Source: Plectosphaerella cucumerina (taxonomy: Eukaryota > Ascomycota > Sordariomycetes > Glomerellales > Plectosphaerellaceae). From it: DNA of 64,000 nucleotides. The position numbers were made by a program, and so were the translations under genes. The DNA lies in assembly GCA_020746995.1 (NCBI GenBank), contig JAGPXD010000004.1:2728001-2792000 (forward strand), written 5' to 3'. The notes below the pieces were generated by a model that saw only the letters and a list, made by a program, of their open reading frames with translations, was not told where the DNA came from and searched no databases. The stretch's first letter is position 1. Every line of letters starts with the position of its first letter. Below, one piece after another: positions 1 through 10,845 of the stretch.

Positions 1-829
1 GCGACCCGACACGGGGGACCGAGCTCCACCCGCTCGCGATGGCGCCGAACCACGCGGACCCGCAACGCAAGGGGCCCTAAACGACGGCCCCTGTCACCTG
101 CAGCGGGACACGCCGTGGCCGCCCACCCATCTCGACCGGCGGGGGGAGGATGTCCCCGAAAGCCCCCGACAGCAGATGGCCCGCGCGCCCAGCCACACCA
201 CTGGGCCGCTGGCACACACACCCGACGGCGGGAAGCAGCGGCCGACCAACCCGCGACGTCGGGTATTCAGCCTCAACCTGGGAAGATCCACACGCAACTT
301 CGACCTCGCTCCATCGACCCCAAACAGCCCACGGCTTCCACGATAGCCTTGTAAGGCAAAACCTGCGAACTATTAGCATCAATCCATCTCAGAATTGAAT
401 TCGTACCTTTTCGAATTACCAGCGAAGCGCCGACGCCGCCACCATGCACATCATCACCACCACAGCATCGGCCCATCACCTTGGAGAGACCAATTTGCAT
501 TGTCGGCAAGACCCGGAAGCCCTGTCTATCCCCCGCCTTTCTGTCCATGTCTACCCTCCTGATGAACTGGGCCCACTAACAAGAGGTGTTGCCGACCTTG
601 TTCGTACCCGAGGCTCGATTCAACGTCCCAGCCCTAGCCTGATTTCCCACCAGTACTTGATGCCGTCGCCTGCATCGCCAAGACCGATCATCCCAAAGAC
701 TCTGACAACCAAGCGTCCGAACCAAACCGTTCAAAAACCGGGCAATCCATCCTCATCCTGGAAACAGAAGCAGGTAATGGCTACAGCCGACCGACCTTTA
801 TGGCAGCCGATGAGACACATCCATGGCGA
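1..829. other. Flank downstream of the RRM gene, no gene supported
   Basis: Only short overlapping frames occur here, none with a recognisable domain or a convincing splice pattern. The right part is expected to hold the 3' untranslated region of the minus-strand RRM gene, whose TAG stop is at 830-832. Nothing else is seen. Confidence 0.5.
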
Positions 830-3508
830 CTACTGTCCGAAGGCACGACGGAGGACGCGCTCCACGCAGATGAGCTCGCGCTCGATGCAGTTGGCCAGCG
901 TCTCCGTGTCGAAGCCGGGGCCGGCGGCACGGTGGAGCTCGACCCAGAAGTCACCAAAGTAGCTCTCGGTCTTGGCGTCGGTGAGCTTCTGGATGGCGAT
1001 GCGGGTCGCGAGAGGGACGGCCTCGCGAAGACGCAGAGTCTCCTCGCGGATGACGGCGATGTACCACTTATTTCCCCGACAATGGTCAGTTCTGGGCATC
1101 CATGGGGGGACGGGGGGACGTACCTCGAGCAGATCAAGCGGAACATTGTGCTTCGGACGGAGTCCATAGAGGTGGCACCACGAAGCCGCAAAGCGAGGAA
1201 GGCAGTACGCCAGAGCTTGCTTGCCATTCATGTTGAGGAGATAGACGAAGTCGTCCTTCTGGGTCATGGTGAAACCGGGGCACAGCATGACTGCGCTTCT
1301 GAGGCGGCCCAGCAGCTGCGGATTGAGGTTCATCGAATCAGACTGGTTGATGATGGCATTCTTCAGACGCATGATCAGCTGGAAGGCGCACTGGAAGATG
1401 GCGTCACGCTGGCGGACGGTGATGCCCTCGGGGCAGCACCAGGGCATCTTCTTCAGGGTGGAGATGAGGCACTCGTACGGGCGCTGGGGGCATTCCTTGG
1501 AGAAGGGCGCCTGTTGCTCATGGTCAGTACATCCCCGTCGCCGGCTTCTAAAGGGGTGGTTCGTTGCTACTCACGCGGTACGGGGCGTCAACATGCTTGA
1601 CGAGCATGACCATCTCCTCCTCCGAGATGAAGCCGCGGAAGTTTCCGTAGACGCGGTCGGTGCGATCGGGCAGGATGAGGGGAATGTTGTCGTCCCAGAC
1701 GACATTGTTGGCGCGGGGGAAGAGATCCTTCATGAGATCGGCCTGGTCGCAGACCTCCATGATGATGGTACGATCGCCCAGACGAGGGGGCTTCTCGCCA
1801 GATTTGAGCTTTCTGAAGCGGGCCATCGCATTGACGGCATCGACTCTGTCGACGAACTCGACGTAGGCATCGTTGGTCTTGGACGAGACGCGGTCCATGA
1901 TGATGTGGACGGGCTCATCAACGTCGTTGAGGATGCGGCCATTCTTGCCGAAGAGGGCGATGATCTCGCAGCGCCTGGTGTTGAACGGGATCTGGGCCTT
2001 TCGTCAGCACGCAATCTTCGCGACGACTGGGAAACACGATCACTTACGTTCTTGATGCGCATGACACCACGGGTAGAGCGCTTGACTTCCTCGTTGGTCG
2101 GCTCGAAGGGGAAGTACTTGGGGTCCAGGGCCTCCGCGATGGTCGGGTATCCAGTAGGACCGCTTGTGAGCTGCCTCAGCTCCTCCGAGCGCATGTTCCA
2201 GACGTTTGCGGGAATGGGGGCGGCCGGGAGAGGGCCGACGTTGAGGGTGTACCACTCGTCCTTGAAGAAGAGACGCTGCGGGTTCCTGTCGGGCTTGAAG
2301 AGCATCTCCGGCTTGGGGCGGAGCTTGTCGACCTTGGAGGGGTCGTCCTTCTTCGGCTGGTGAACCACCAGGGCGGCCTTGTTGCCGCTCGAGACGGGCT
2401 CGCTGGAGCTAGAGTTGCCCTGCTGGCCGGTACGCTGGGGAGTGGTGATGTAGGGGTCGGTGTAACCGTCCGCATCCTTGGGGGCCTCCGAGACGTACTG
2501 ACCGGACTTCTGCGAGGTCTCAGCAGCAGATTGAGCCGCGTTGCTCACGCTAGGAGCGCCGGGCTGGCTCTCCTGCGGAAGCTTGGGACGATTGTCGACA
2601 CGGACGAGGTCGGTGCCCGGATCCTGATGGTCGACGCCGAAGCAGGTGCTGGCCTGGAGACCGCCGGCGGGCTTGGCAGCCGGATAGCCGGTCATGTGCT
2701 CCATGGAAGGGAATCCCGGGACAGTCGACACGGTTAGCTGAGTCGGCTCAACCTGAGGGTAGCCGGGAACAGGGCCACCATAGATCTGGCCAGGCAGGTA
2801 ATAGTACCTGGCCGGCTTGCCGTCGACGAACTCAACATGGGGACCGTTGAAGTAAGTGAACTGGTCAGGCACGTATTGGCCTTGAACAGAGCCGCCAGAG
2901 TAGGCGACCTGAGGGCGCATGGGCAAGCCAGGCGCGCTGGGGCCATGGCCGGCTGGGACGTTGCCGTGGACGGCCGGGACCTGGTAGCCAGGACCAAGGT
3001 GAGGGGCATAGCCAGGCTGCATGTGGTGGGGTGGGAAACCATGGGGCACGCCAGGGGCGAGGAGAGGCATGGGAACCGAGCGGAGCACTTTGGGCTTCGT
3101 CACGAAAGGGTCATCGTCGATGAAGTTGCCCAGGGTCTGGTGACCAGCAAGGGCCGGCTGACGGGGCGCAGGAGTGGGAGTGCCAAGGTCAATGGGACCG
3201 TTGTCGAACTTGCGGGGACCCTGGGTGACCTTTTGGTAGGTCGCCTCCTGAGAATGGGTATCAGTGTCTGACTTCTGGTGTAGGTGACAGCAGCAGACTT
3301 ACGAGGTCCTTGAGAGTGGTCTTGGGGCGGTAGGCCTCGGTGGTAGGGTTGAGGACGGACTTGGGACGAGGGGGAGGCTCGGAGAGAGGAGCGCCGCCCT
3401 GCTCATTGTCCTGGTCCTCGGGCATGTTGCCCTTGTTGTTTCGACTGAGAAAGGTCAGCGAAAGCCGAAGCAGCGACCAGTGGACAGATCGACTTACTTG
3501 TAGGACAT
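830..3508 (-). CDS. RRM-domain RNA-binding protein with Pro/Gly-rich N-terminus
   Basis: Six exons rebuild a 797-residue protein: 3508-3498, 3444-3303, 3247-2048, 1991-1575, 1510-1124 and 1066-830. Donors are GTAAGT, GTAAGT, GTAAGT, GTGAGT and GTACGT, and all junctions stay in frame. The start is the ATG at 3508 (MSYN), in an 11-nt coding exon; a later in-frame Met (MPEDQ) is the alternative. Residues about 60-430 are low complexity, rich in Pro, Gly, Tyr and Gln, as in RNP-granule proteins. An RRM starts near residue 447 (MRIKNIPFNT, then YVEFVD). After it lies a roughly 250-residue, mostly helical and Trp/Cys-containing tail that I cannot assign to a named family. Role inferred: cytoplasmic or nuclear mRNA binding. 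The specific ortholog is not recognised. The upstream neighbour on the same strand is ARPC4, about 1.9 kb away. Confidence 0.82.
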
Positions 3509-5442
3509 CTTTGCGATTGATCCTGGCAGGGTATTGGTTGCTAGAGAAGGTAGGGTCAGCTTCCAGTTGCTTCGACTGATGCGTGATTCCTGACAATTAG
3601 CCTTGGGAAGACATAGTTGTCGTTGTTGGTGTTCGGGCAGTAATGCTGTGCACTGAAGAGGGAGACAAACCCCTTCTTTGCAAGTTGTTGTTGTGGGCAG
3701 AGAGGAAAGACCAGAAAGGGGACTCACGGACAAGCGTGCAGCCCGGGAGAACTCACCAGTGTTTGAAAGCCGAGGCTTGCAATCGAGACGGTCAGGTAAA
3801 GTCGCTTGACAAGTGTCGAGAGAAAGCTTCGCAAGAAGAGAAGATCAAGCGATGATTCTCTTAAGAGCCTTGCAAAGGATCTTGAGAGCCTTCAAAGCTG
3901 ATGAGACAGGAGGAAGAGGTCGTGGGCGATCAAGTGAGCGTCCAGAGGGTAGCGGGTGAATGGAAGAGAGAGGTAGAGAGGAAGGGTTGGGCAAGAGGGC
4001 GCGGGTCAAGGTCTAGGGGGAGGGGACGAGTTGCACGGCTGGAAATCACAACATCCGGGAGGTGCCTTGAGCTAGGCAGGTGGGGAGTGCGGACTCAAGA
4101 ACGCGTATTGGAGGGGGCTACGCGTCTCTTTCACTCTGAGCGCGTTAATACTTCGCGGCAGCTTGACTTTGGGAAGGCAGGCACTTTATCTAGGGGGCTC
4201 TCACGTGGGTTTCTGGGTAGGTGACGAGGCGGCCAGAGGGGATGGTGAACTTCAGGGGCAGGAACGGGATGGTCCGTGCGGCGATGGCGATGGTTCACAG
4301 GCATTCAGGGGCTCAAGGGGACAGTCTGGGCATGTACAGGCAGGGACAGGACTTTCCGGGTCGGAAAATGGTTAATATGGGCATTCACTGGGATTCACAG
4401 GATGCCGGGAAGAAGGAGTCTTGACTGGCAGGGACGAATTGGTCCGTGCTGGGGCCGTGTCCTTCATGGCCTTTGAGGAGGACAACAGTGGGATTCTACA
4501 GGCAGTCGTCACGTGGTCAGTGCCGGAATCACGGTGTTCAGGCTCAAGAGTGGGTGCCATTTGGGGAATCCTGTCACCTAGGCTTTATGGGCAAGGTGCG
4601 TCATACTCCTGGTATGCACTTCATTAAGAGACAACAGAGACAGCCCTAGGATATGAGAGGCAACGATGGAACTTCACAATCCAAGGTCAGGGTTGCATAG
4701 GACTTAAATGTTTTCACATAGACTACAGGCCAGTCAGACAATGGACTTAGACAGAGTCCTGGAGGGACTCTGAAGTGGAGAGATGCCAGTGTGTGAGAAA
4801 GCCTATTGGTTTTGCCAGAATAGAGAGGCAATCAGACAGAGCCTGGTTGTAGGCTCATGGTGATTGCAGGGATTCACACGGAGGCTTCCCTGTTGTCTTT
4901 GCTCAGTTGATCGCAGCCGGCGGAACGTGGGGCACCAGGACGGTGACCTGCGGGTCAAGTGAACAAAGCCCATGATGGCCGGGTGCACCATGGCAGGGGA
5001 CTGCGTAGTCGGAGAATGTCTGAATGCGACGTGCTTTGTGGGGGAGTCAAGTCCACTGTCTCAGCGTGTCTCTCTGGCTTTTGACTTTGTACATATGGCA
5101 AGTCAGCAGTACAAGGCCTGGGTGAGACGACACTTGAGTGGCCAAGACTGAGTCTTCCCTCCCAGGATTTAAGACATGGCGACGTGTACGACAGGGCAGA
5201 CTCTGAGGCTGCAGCTCTTTTGCCTAGGACTACTAGGAGTACCGCGAAGCTGTGAGGCACTGATCGTCATGGGCAACGTAAATGGTCATCTATTGAGAGC
5301 TCAAACACCAGAAGGACAAAGGCGGTCGCCAATCCGAGACCCCTTCATGACTGCCTCCAACTCCGCGTGACAGGAAGACGCCCGGGCAGTTGGCCAGGCT
5401 GATGATGGGCCAGGAAAAGTACCAGCCTCAATCGCTACATGC
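3509..5442. other. Intergenic: RRM-gene promoter and leader, ARPC4 3' flank
   Basis: No frame here has a domain or plausible exon structure. The part next to 3508 should hold the 5' untranslated region and promoter of the RRM gene; the part next to 5443 should hold the ARPC4 3' untranslated region. Between 4200 and 4650 the plus strand is purine-rich, with recurring GGGACAG/GGCAGG words but no exact tandem repeat. Confidence 0.45.
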
Positions 5443-6192
5443 TTAATCAAACTACAGGCGGTGAGCTTCATTGGGCCAGGCGTTGTCCAGCAAGACTTAC
5501 AGGGGTGAGGAAAGACTCGGCGACAAATCTGGCTCGTGCGTTCAACTGCGCAATGATTAGCTGCCTTCGCTTGGCATCCTGGTCGGGCGGGGGGCACGCA
5601 CGAAGAGCTTCATCTCGGAGATCTCCTTGTCGACCTCCTCCATGAACTCGATGATGAACTCAACCAGCTTGTGCTTGAGGAGCTCCTGAGTGTGGAAGTT
5701 TGTGATGAGGAAGCTGATGTCGTAGCCCTGTTCGTGTGTACACGTCAGCAATTCGTTGCCCCGGCCTGTCCGGATCGCGCGCCGGCTGCTGACCTTGATG
5801 GCCTTCCTCCGCAGGATGAAGAACGACTCGGCTCGTTGCGTCAGGAAGCGGGTGAACTTGTGGACCAGGATGTGCTCAATCTCGTCGGCCTGCTTAATCT
5901 TTATGGACACCCGGACCGAGTTGATGGACGTCTCGATGAGCACCCGCTCGTTCTCGTTTCGGGCGATGGTCAGGGGCGCCAGCAGAACCTCGGGGGAGCT
6001 CTGGGCCTCGACCTCGGGGACGTTGTGTCGCTCGGCTGTCTGGGAGGCGAAGTTGCTGAGGGTAAGGCTTGCCGTCAGGCTGCTTCGGACTGCCTGGAGG
6101 TAGGGGCGGAGTGATTGAGACTGGAGAGGCACGGGGATGTCAGCGGGTGGTCGGAAGGGGTCGATGTCGGCGGAGAGGCATCTGCTCACCAT
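5443..6192 (-). CDS. ARC19: Arp2/3 complex subunit 4 (ARPC4/Arc19, 20 kDa)
   Basis: ARPC4 is a core scaffold subunit of the Arp2/3 complex, which nucleates branched actin at endocytic patches and hyphal tips. Five coding exons give 169 residues, against 168 in human ARPC4: 6192-6190, 6120-5794, 5727-5602, 5545-5501 and 5451-5443. The first coding exon is only the ATG, followed at once by a GTGAGC donor. The last encodes only Phe-Asp-stop after a TGTAG acceptor. The mature N-terminus reads [13 protein letters not shown], and the conserved helical C-terminal segment is present (ISEMKLF, then [12 protein letters not shown]). The intron at 5793-5728 uses a GTCAGC donor. A divergent promoter is shared with UBP6, with starts about 700 bp apart. 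Identification is firm; only the two tiny end exons rest on splice logic. Confidence 0.95.
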
Positions 6193-6891
6193 GGCTGCGG
6201 GTGCCGGTGTCCAGGCCGCGATGTTCTTGCGTCCGGACCTGGGGATGTCGTGGGTCGGGGTCAATGGCTAGGTCGCGGGGTTCGTGATGTTGGTCGTCGG
6301 CTGGCAGCAAGTAGCTCGACCGGGCGTGACGTTTCGTGGTGGGGCAGCATGACAGCACCGCCGCACCAAGGAGCGGAGGCTGGGGCGTTGCCTCGAGGCG
6401 TGCGGAGGTTGCACAGAGCCACGTGACCTCGCGAGTGCCCCTGAAGTCGTGTAGGGGAGCCGGCGACAGCAACGTGGTTTGAATGGCTTAGGTAATCGAG
6501 AGCTTGTTTGCAGTTGACACGATTTATCGATAATGCTGATCCCCCGCCGAAGAATGGATCCTGGCCAATCGGCATCTGATTCGTGCCCTGACCCGGTCCC
6601 TGTTGCTCGGGCAGGGTCACAGTGAGCTTCGGCGGGATGTGAGGGTACACTGGTGCCCCGCAAACAAATAGTGCTGGTGTTTGTACCCGCCAGGTGACGC
6701 ACCTTCAGTTGCCTTCTCCAAGCTTCTTCTTCAACTCGGTGGGGGACGTTTCGCCTCTTCCATCTCTCCTTGCCCAAGACAACCTCGCCTCAACAGAACG
6801 CATCGAGCTGTACTGCATCCAAACCCTTTCCATATCTCGATCCTTCTTCTCTCTGCTCCTGCCAGTGGAGTGCTGAGCCACATTGACCGCC
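6193..6891. promoter_or_regulatory. Divergent promoter between ARPC4 and UBP6
   Basis: About 700 bp separate two divergent start codons. A CT-rich block at 6715-6870 precedes the UBP6 ATG, as is common in fungal leaders. Short frames here have no recognisable product. No specific operator could be assigned by eye. Confidence 0.5.
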
Positions 6892-8676
6892 ATGGCGTCC
6901 GTTCCGAGTACGTGAGCTCCCACGGTCCCGCGGCATCGCGTCTGTTGCACACCGCTGACAAACCGCGCTACAGTCACCGTCAAACACCAGGGCAAGAAGT
7001 ACGATGTCGAAGTCGACCTGACATCCAATGGCGAGACCTTCAAGTACCAGCTATACAGCCTGACAGGCGTCGAGCCCGAACGCCAGAAGATCCTCGTCAA
7101 GGGCGGTCAGCTCAAGGATGATGCCGACATGAGCAAGCTAGGCCTCAAGGCCGGCCAGGCCATCATGATGATGGGCACACCCTCGGGCAACAACAACGAA
7201 CTGCAGCGTCCTAAGGAGACGGTCAAGTTCATGGAGGACATGACCGAGGCCGAGGCCGCCCAGCAGGAAGGCGCCACCCCCGCTGGCCTGGTGAACCTCG
7301 GCAACACCTGCTACCTCAACTCGACCCTGCAGACCCTCCGTTCGATTCCTGAGCTCCAGGACTCGCTGAAGAAGTACAAGGCAGAGGGCCGCGGCAACCG
7401 TGCCGCCGGAGGCGGTCTGGGCCTTGGAGCACAGCTGCAGGCGGCCGACCTCGCCAAGCCGCTGGAGCAGCTGTATACCAACATGTCGGAGACGCAGGAG
7501 GGCGTGGCCCCTCTGGCGTTCCTAAGCGCACTCAGGACCGTCTTCCCTCAGTTTGCGGAGAAGTCGAAGCAGGGAAACGGCTACGCCCAACAAGACGCGG
7601 AAGAGGCCTGGTCGCAGATCATCTCACAGCTGAAGCAGCACCTCGGAGGCGCCGAGGGTGACTCGTTTGTCGACAAGTACATGTCGGGTATGACCAAGGC
7701 CATCATGGAGGCTGATGAGCAGGAAGCCAAGGATGCCGGCGAGCAGCCAGTCGAGTCGGTCGACACGTTCCTCAAGCTCAACTGCCACATTGACGCCAAC
7801 ATCAACCACCTGCGCGACGGCATCCTCAAGGGTCTCTCGGAGACGATTGAGAAGAAGTCGGCCGTGCTCGAACGCGACATCACCTACACCAAGAAGTCGC
7901 AGATCTCGAGACTGCCCAAGTACCTGACGGTGCACTTTGTGCGCTTCTTCTGGAGGCGCGACACACAGAAGAAGGCCAAGATCATGCGCAAGGTCACTTT
8001 CCCCCACGAGCTGGACGTCGTCGAGTTCTGCGACGAGAAGCTCAAGTCGGCGCTCGTGCCGGTGCGCGACAAGATCCGTGAGATCCGCAAGGACGAGGAG
8101 GACATTGAGCGGGCCCGGAAGCGACGCAAGATCAACCCTCTTGACGACGGAAATGTCGCTGGCTCGTCGGGCGGCGCTACCCGCGAGAAGACGGCGCTGG
8201 AGAAGGCCAACGACAAGAAGAAGCCTCAGGGCGCGGCTCTGGCGGCCATCGACGCCGACACGGAGATGCAGGAGACCTACAAGACGGACGCCGAGGTGGA
8301 CGCCGAGAAGGACGCGGCGCTCCTCAGTGCCAAGAAGGAGCTCTTCGGCCTGATCAACAAGGAGCTGCTGGCGGATGAGGGCGCCAACCAGTCAGGACTG
8401 TACGAGCTGCGCGGTGTGGTCACACATCAGGGCTCGAGCGCCGACAGTGGTCACTACACTGCGTACGTCAAGAAGGAGGCGCGCGTGGACCCCAAGACGG
8501 GCAAGCTGGGCGAGGAGGACGGCAAGTGGTGGTGGTTCAACGATGACAAGGTCAGCGAGGTGACGCAGGACAAGATTGACGGTCTCTCGGGCGGTGGTGA
8601 GTCGCACTCGGCTCTGATCCTGCTGTACCGGGCCATCCCGCTGCCGAAGACGGAGGAGGAGGCAGGACAGGCCTAG
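6892..8676 (+). CDS. UBP6: Proteasome-associated deubiquitinase UBP6/USP14
   Basis: UBP6 is a cysteine protease that docks on the 19S proteasome and trims ubiquitin from substrates. Two exons, 6892-6907 and 6974-8676, encode 572 residues. The donor is GTACGT and the acceptor GCTACAG; the junction restores MASVPITVKHQGKK. Residues about 6-80 form the N-terminal ubiquitin-like domain that binds Rpn1. The USP Cys box is GLVNLGNTCYLN with catalytic Cys near residue 118, and the His box is DSGHYTAYVKKE with His near residue 499. A charged Lys/Glu/Arg insert near residues 370-440 separates the USP subdomains. Length fits yeast Ubp6 (499) and human USP14 (494) with a longer insert. Apart from the short first intron, the gene is one exon. 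Confidence 0.96.
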
Positions 8677-9002
8677 ATAAAGGGGGGCAGAAGGCATCAT
8701 TCGGTTGGCCGGCTGGCGGCGTTTTCACACATGATAGGAGTACGAGCACACACACGGAGGGTCTGGTCTGGCTGGGTCATGGCATAGCGGCATAGACTCG
8801 GGACAATGGTATCAGTACGCGTAGTCTTTTCGCATGGGGCATGTGGTCTTGTCTGAAGCGTCTTGTTTGAAATGTGATGACATGTCTGCTCATCCAGTCT
8901 AGGGGGTATCATAAAAAAGGGCACGGCCAGCTCTACATGCCTTCTGGCCGGCCTACATGGTGGTAGTGGTACAGTACGGTACAGTCTGACGAGGAGGCCA
9001 GG
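8677..9002. other. Convergent 3' ends of UBP6 and the COX14-like gene
   Basis: About 325 bp between two convergent genes, presumably shared by both 3' untranslated regions. It contains one copy of a 9-mer, GTACGGTAC, at 8974-8982. No frame looks coding. Confidence 0.5.
8974..8982 (+). promoter_or_regulatory. GTACGGTAC motif copy
   Basis: One of five exact copies (either strand) of a 9-mer in this window; the other four lie at 25-30 kb. It falls in the shared 3' region of UBP6 and the COX14-like gene, where a promoter role is unlikely. Confidence 0.3.
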
Positions 9003-9361
9003 TCATGTCGACTTGTCGGCCGCCTCCTTGGCCTTCGCGGCGTCGCGGTCCTTCACCCGCTGCTGAAAGTTGCGTACTTTGGTCTCTAGGGCCTCGCGCT
9101 GCTCCAGGAGGGCCTTGTGCTGTGTCTGGAGGATAGAGATTTGCTCCTCTGCCGTGAGGGCGCGGACCTCGCTGCGGTGCTGCGGCATAGGTCAGTGATG
9201 TGCTCTTTGGGTCGGGCATGGGGAGGGCTTACCTCGTCCCACTCCTTTTGTGTCTTGAGACCGGCGCCGTATGTTGCGCCTGTGAAGACGACGGCGGCGA
9301 AGCAGGTTGCGATTACGCCTGCGCGGAGCTTGCGGCCGCTCCGGGAGATGGGGGCGCTCAT
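9003..9361 (-). CDS. Small single-pass membrane protein, COX14-like assembly factor candidate
   Basis: Two exons, 9361-9233 and 9179-9003, encode 101 residues. The donor is GTAAGC, the branch CTGAC and the acceptor GCCGCAG. A short basic N-terminus (residues 1-14) is followed by one hydrophobic segment, about residues 15-36 (VIATCFAAVVFTGATYGAGL). A strongly charged helix with coiled-coil character then runs to the end (about 50-95). This architecture, and the Gly-containing transmembrane stretch followed by a Lys/Glu tail, resembles the fungal cytochrome c oxidase assembly COX14 family, small inner-membrane proteins that act on Cox1 maturation. The family name is from recall of similar proteins, not a search; a PET117-like factor is the main alternative. 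Confidence 0.55.
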
Positions 9362-9406
9362 TGTGCGATGGTGTTGATGTGTATGGGATGGGGCTCGGTC
9401 GGCGGT

Positions 9407-9862
9407 TCACCAGTAGTCGCGCCAGACCTGGTGGGCGGCGTCTTGGCGCCGGACTTCGCGGGGTGCCTTTTGACGGGCGGTGTCGGCGTCCCGGGAGAAA
9501 GGGGCGAAGAGCGACCAGAGCGAGGATGTCGAGGATGTGGAGGAGGTGCTTGCTGCGGACTCGAGGCTGGTGACGGAGGAGGATCGGCGGTGCGGGGGTC
9601 GCGTGAAGGCGCTGCCGGTGGATGATCTGGTATGGTTCTCGGTATATTCTTCGTGGGCGGCTCGGTGTCGTCGTCTGCATGCAAAGTCGTCGAGTTCAAT
9701 GTCGTCGCCTCGGTGGTCGTTGAACGGCGGTGCAAGACCTGCGTCTGGGCCGGGCCGGCGGCAGCTGCTGGTGCTAACGGCGGAGATGCCCAGGGCCCTT
9801 AGTAATCGACCCGCCGAAGACGCTGGATCCGGATCGGAACGCTCGCTCTCGCGCTTCGTCAT
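9407..9862 (-). CDS. Putative 151-residue hypothetical protein
   Basis: A single-exon frame from the ATG at 9862 to a stop at 9407. It is Ser/Arg-rich, with a serine/threonine run (SSTSSTSSLWSLFAPFS) and a basic C-terminus ending VWRDYW. No domain is recognised and no signal peptide or membrane segment is seen. It sits on the same strand only 45 nt upstream of the COX14-like start codon, which is too close for two independent fungal promoters. It could be the first frame of a two-frame transcript, a long upstream ORF in that gene's leader, or a chance frame in GC-rich DNA. Composition is less biased than the obviously random frames nearby, which is the main reason to keep it. Confidence 0.38.
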   Translation of the reverse strand: MTKRESERSDPDPASSAGRLLRALGISAVSTSSCRRPGPDAGLAPPFNDHRGDDIELDDFACRRRHRAAHEEYTENHTRSSTGSAFTRPPHRRSSSVTSLESAASTSSTSSTSSLWSLFAPFSRDADTARQKAPREVRRQDAAHQVWRDYW

Positions 9863-10845
9863 TGCCGCGCGAATGATCCACGGAACGAGAGGGGTGTGAT
9901 GGTGAAGTGGAGGACGATGAGCCTGTTTTTTTCGCGGTGATGGGTTGAAAAAGTGGAAGAAGAGAGAAAAATCAAAAGACGCAAAAGACTTTCCTCTCCT
10001 CGTCTTTCTCATCGCAGCCCTACCGCCATCTCCGCCCACTGAAGCCTCATACAGTGTACTGTGACGCCCAGAGTTTCGCGTGGCGCTTGACGGGAACATC
10101 GGCCCTGCAGGTACGAACTTGAAGTACAAGTACCAGACTCGGACGTCCACTCATCCCAAGAAACATCTCCACGGCCCCCCGTTCCGCCCAACGTCAACCC
10201 GACAGACACAACGCTCTCCTTGCCTTTCTTCTCCCTTACCTCCCTTTGCCCAGCACAAGACGAACGAGGGTGAACGAATCGACCCCTCACCCCCAATCCC
10301 CCCACACCGTTCGGGCCTCCTTGAAACAGGCGCGCCCGCCGTCCTCCTCGAGGTGAGTTGCGACGACCCGACGCACAACCCCTTCGGCCGTTTCGAGTCC
10401 AACGTGGGAGCACCTGAAACAAAGCCCCGAGGTATGGGACGGCCAAGGATCGTCGACATGGGCGGCGCCGGTCGGTCTGTGGTGGATTTCAACCTCCACC
10501 GAGTTGGCGATGAGAAGCCACGGCGCAACCCATGGCTGATCCGGCTTGAGGAGGATGCCAATGGGCAAAGGCAATGGGCAAAGAGGCCAGAAGCCACCTT
10601 CAAGTGAAGTCTGCCATTTTATCCCTGAGATGTGACGTCTGGCATAACGTCACGAGCCGCCCGTCCCAAGACTCAAACCCTCTCCCAACAGAGCCTCATC
10701 ATGTGCATGTGCATAGCACATGTGCACCCAGGCCAACCCGTCATCCCGCCGGCCATCCGCCGATGGGACGATCTCGCTCACTGACTCGTACCCTCACCGA
10801 CAGGTTTCATCCCGATCTCGTAAAGAAAACCCCCCCTCTGTCACC
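9863..10845. promoter_or_regulatory. Divergent upstream region of the small ORF and SHB17
   Basis: Nearly 1 kb between divergent starts. The stretch 10160-10320 is pyrimidine/C-rich and 10680-10845 is a CT-rich leader directly before the SHB17 ATG. A plus-strand frame at 10080-10607 has no recognisable similarity and no splice support, so it is not called. Confidence 0.45.

Noticed and set aside
1266..2363. A 365-codon plus-strand frame opposite the RRM gene
   Set aside because: It is antisense to spliced, RRM-bearing exons and crosses their introns; a shadow of the real gene.
10080..10607. A 175-codon plus-strand frame before SHB17
   Set aside because: It lies in C-rich leader DNA, has no recognisable product and no splice link to SHB17.
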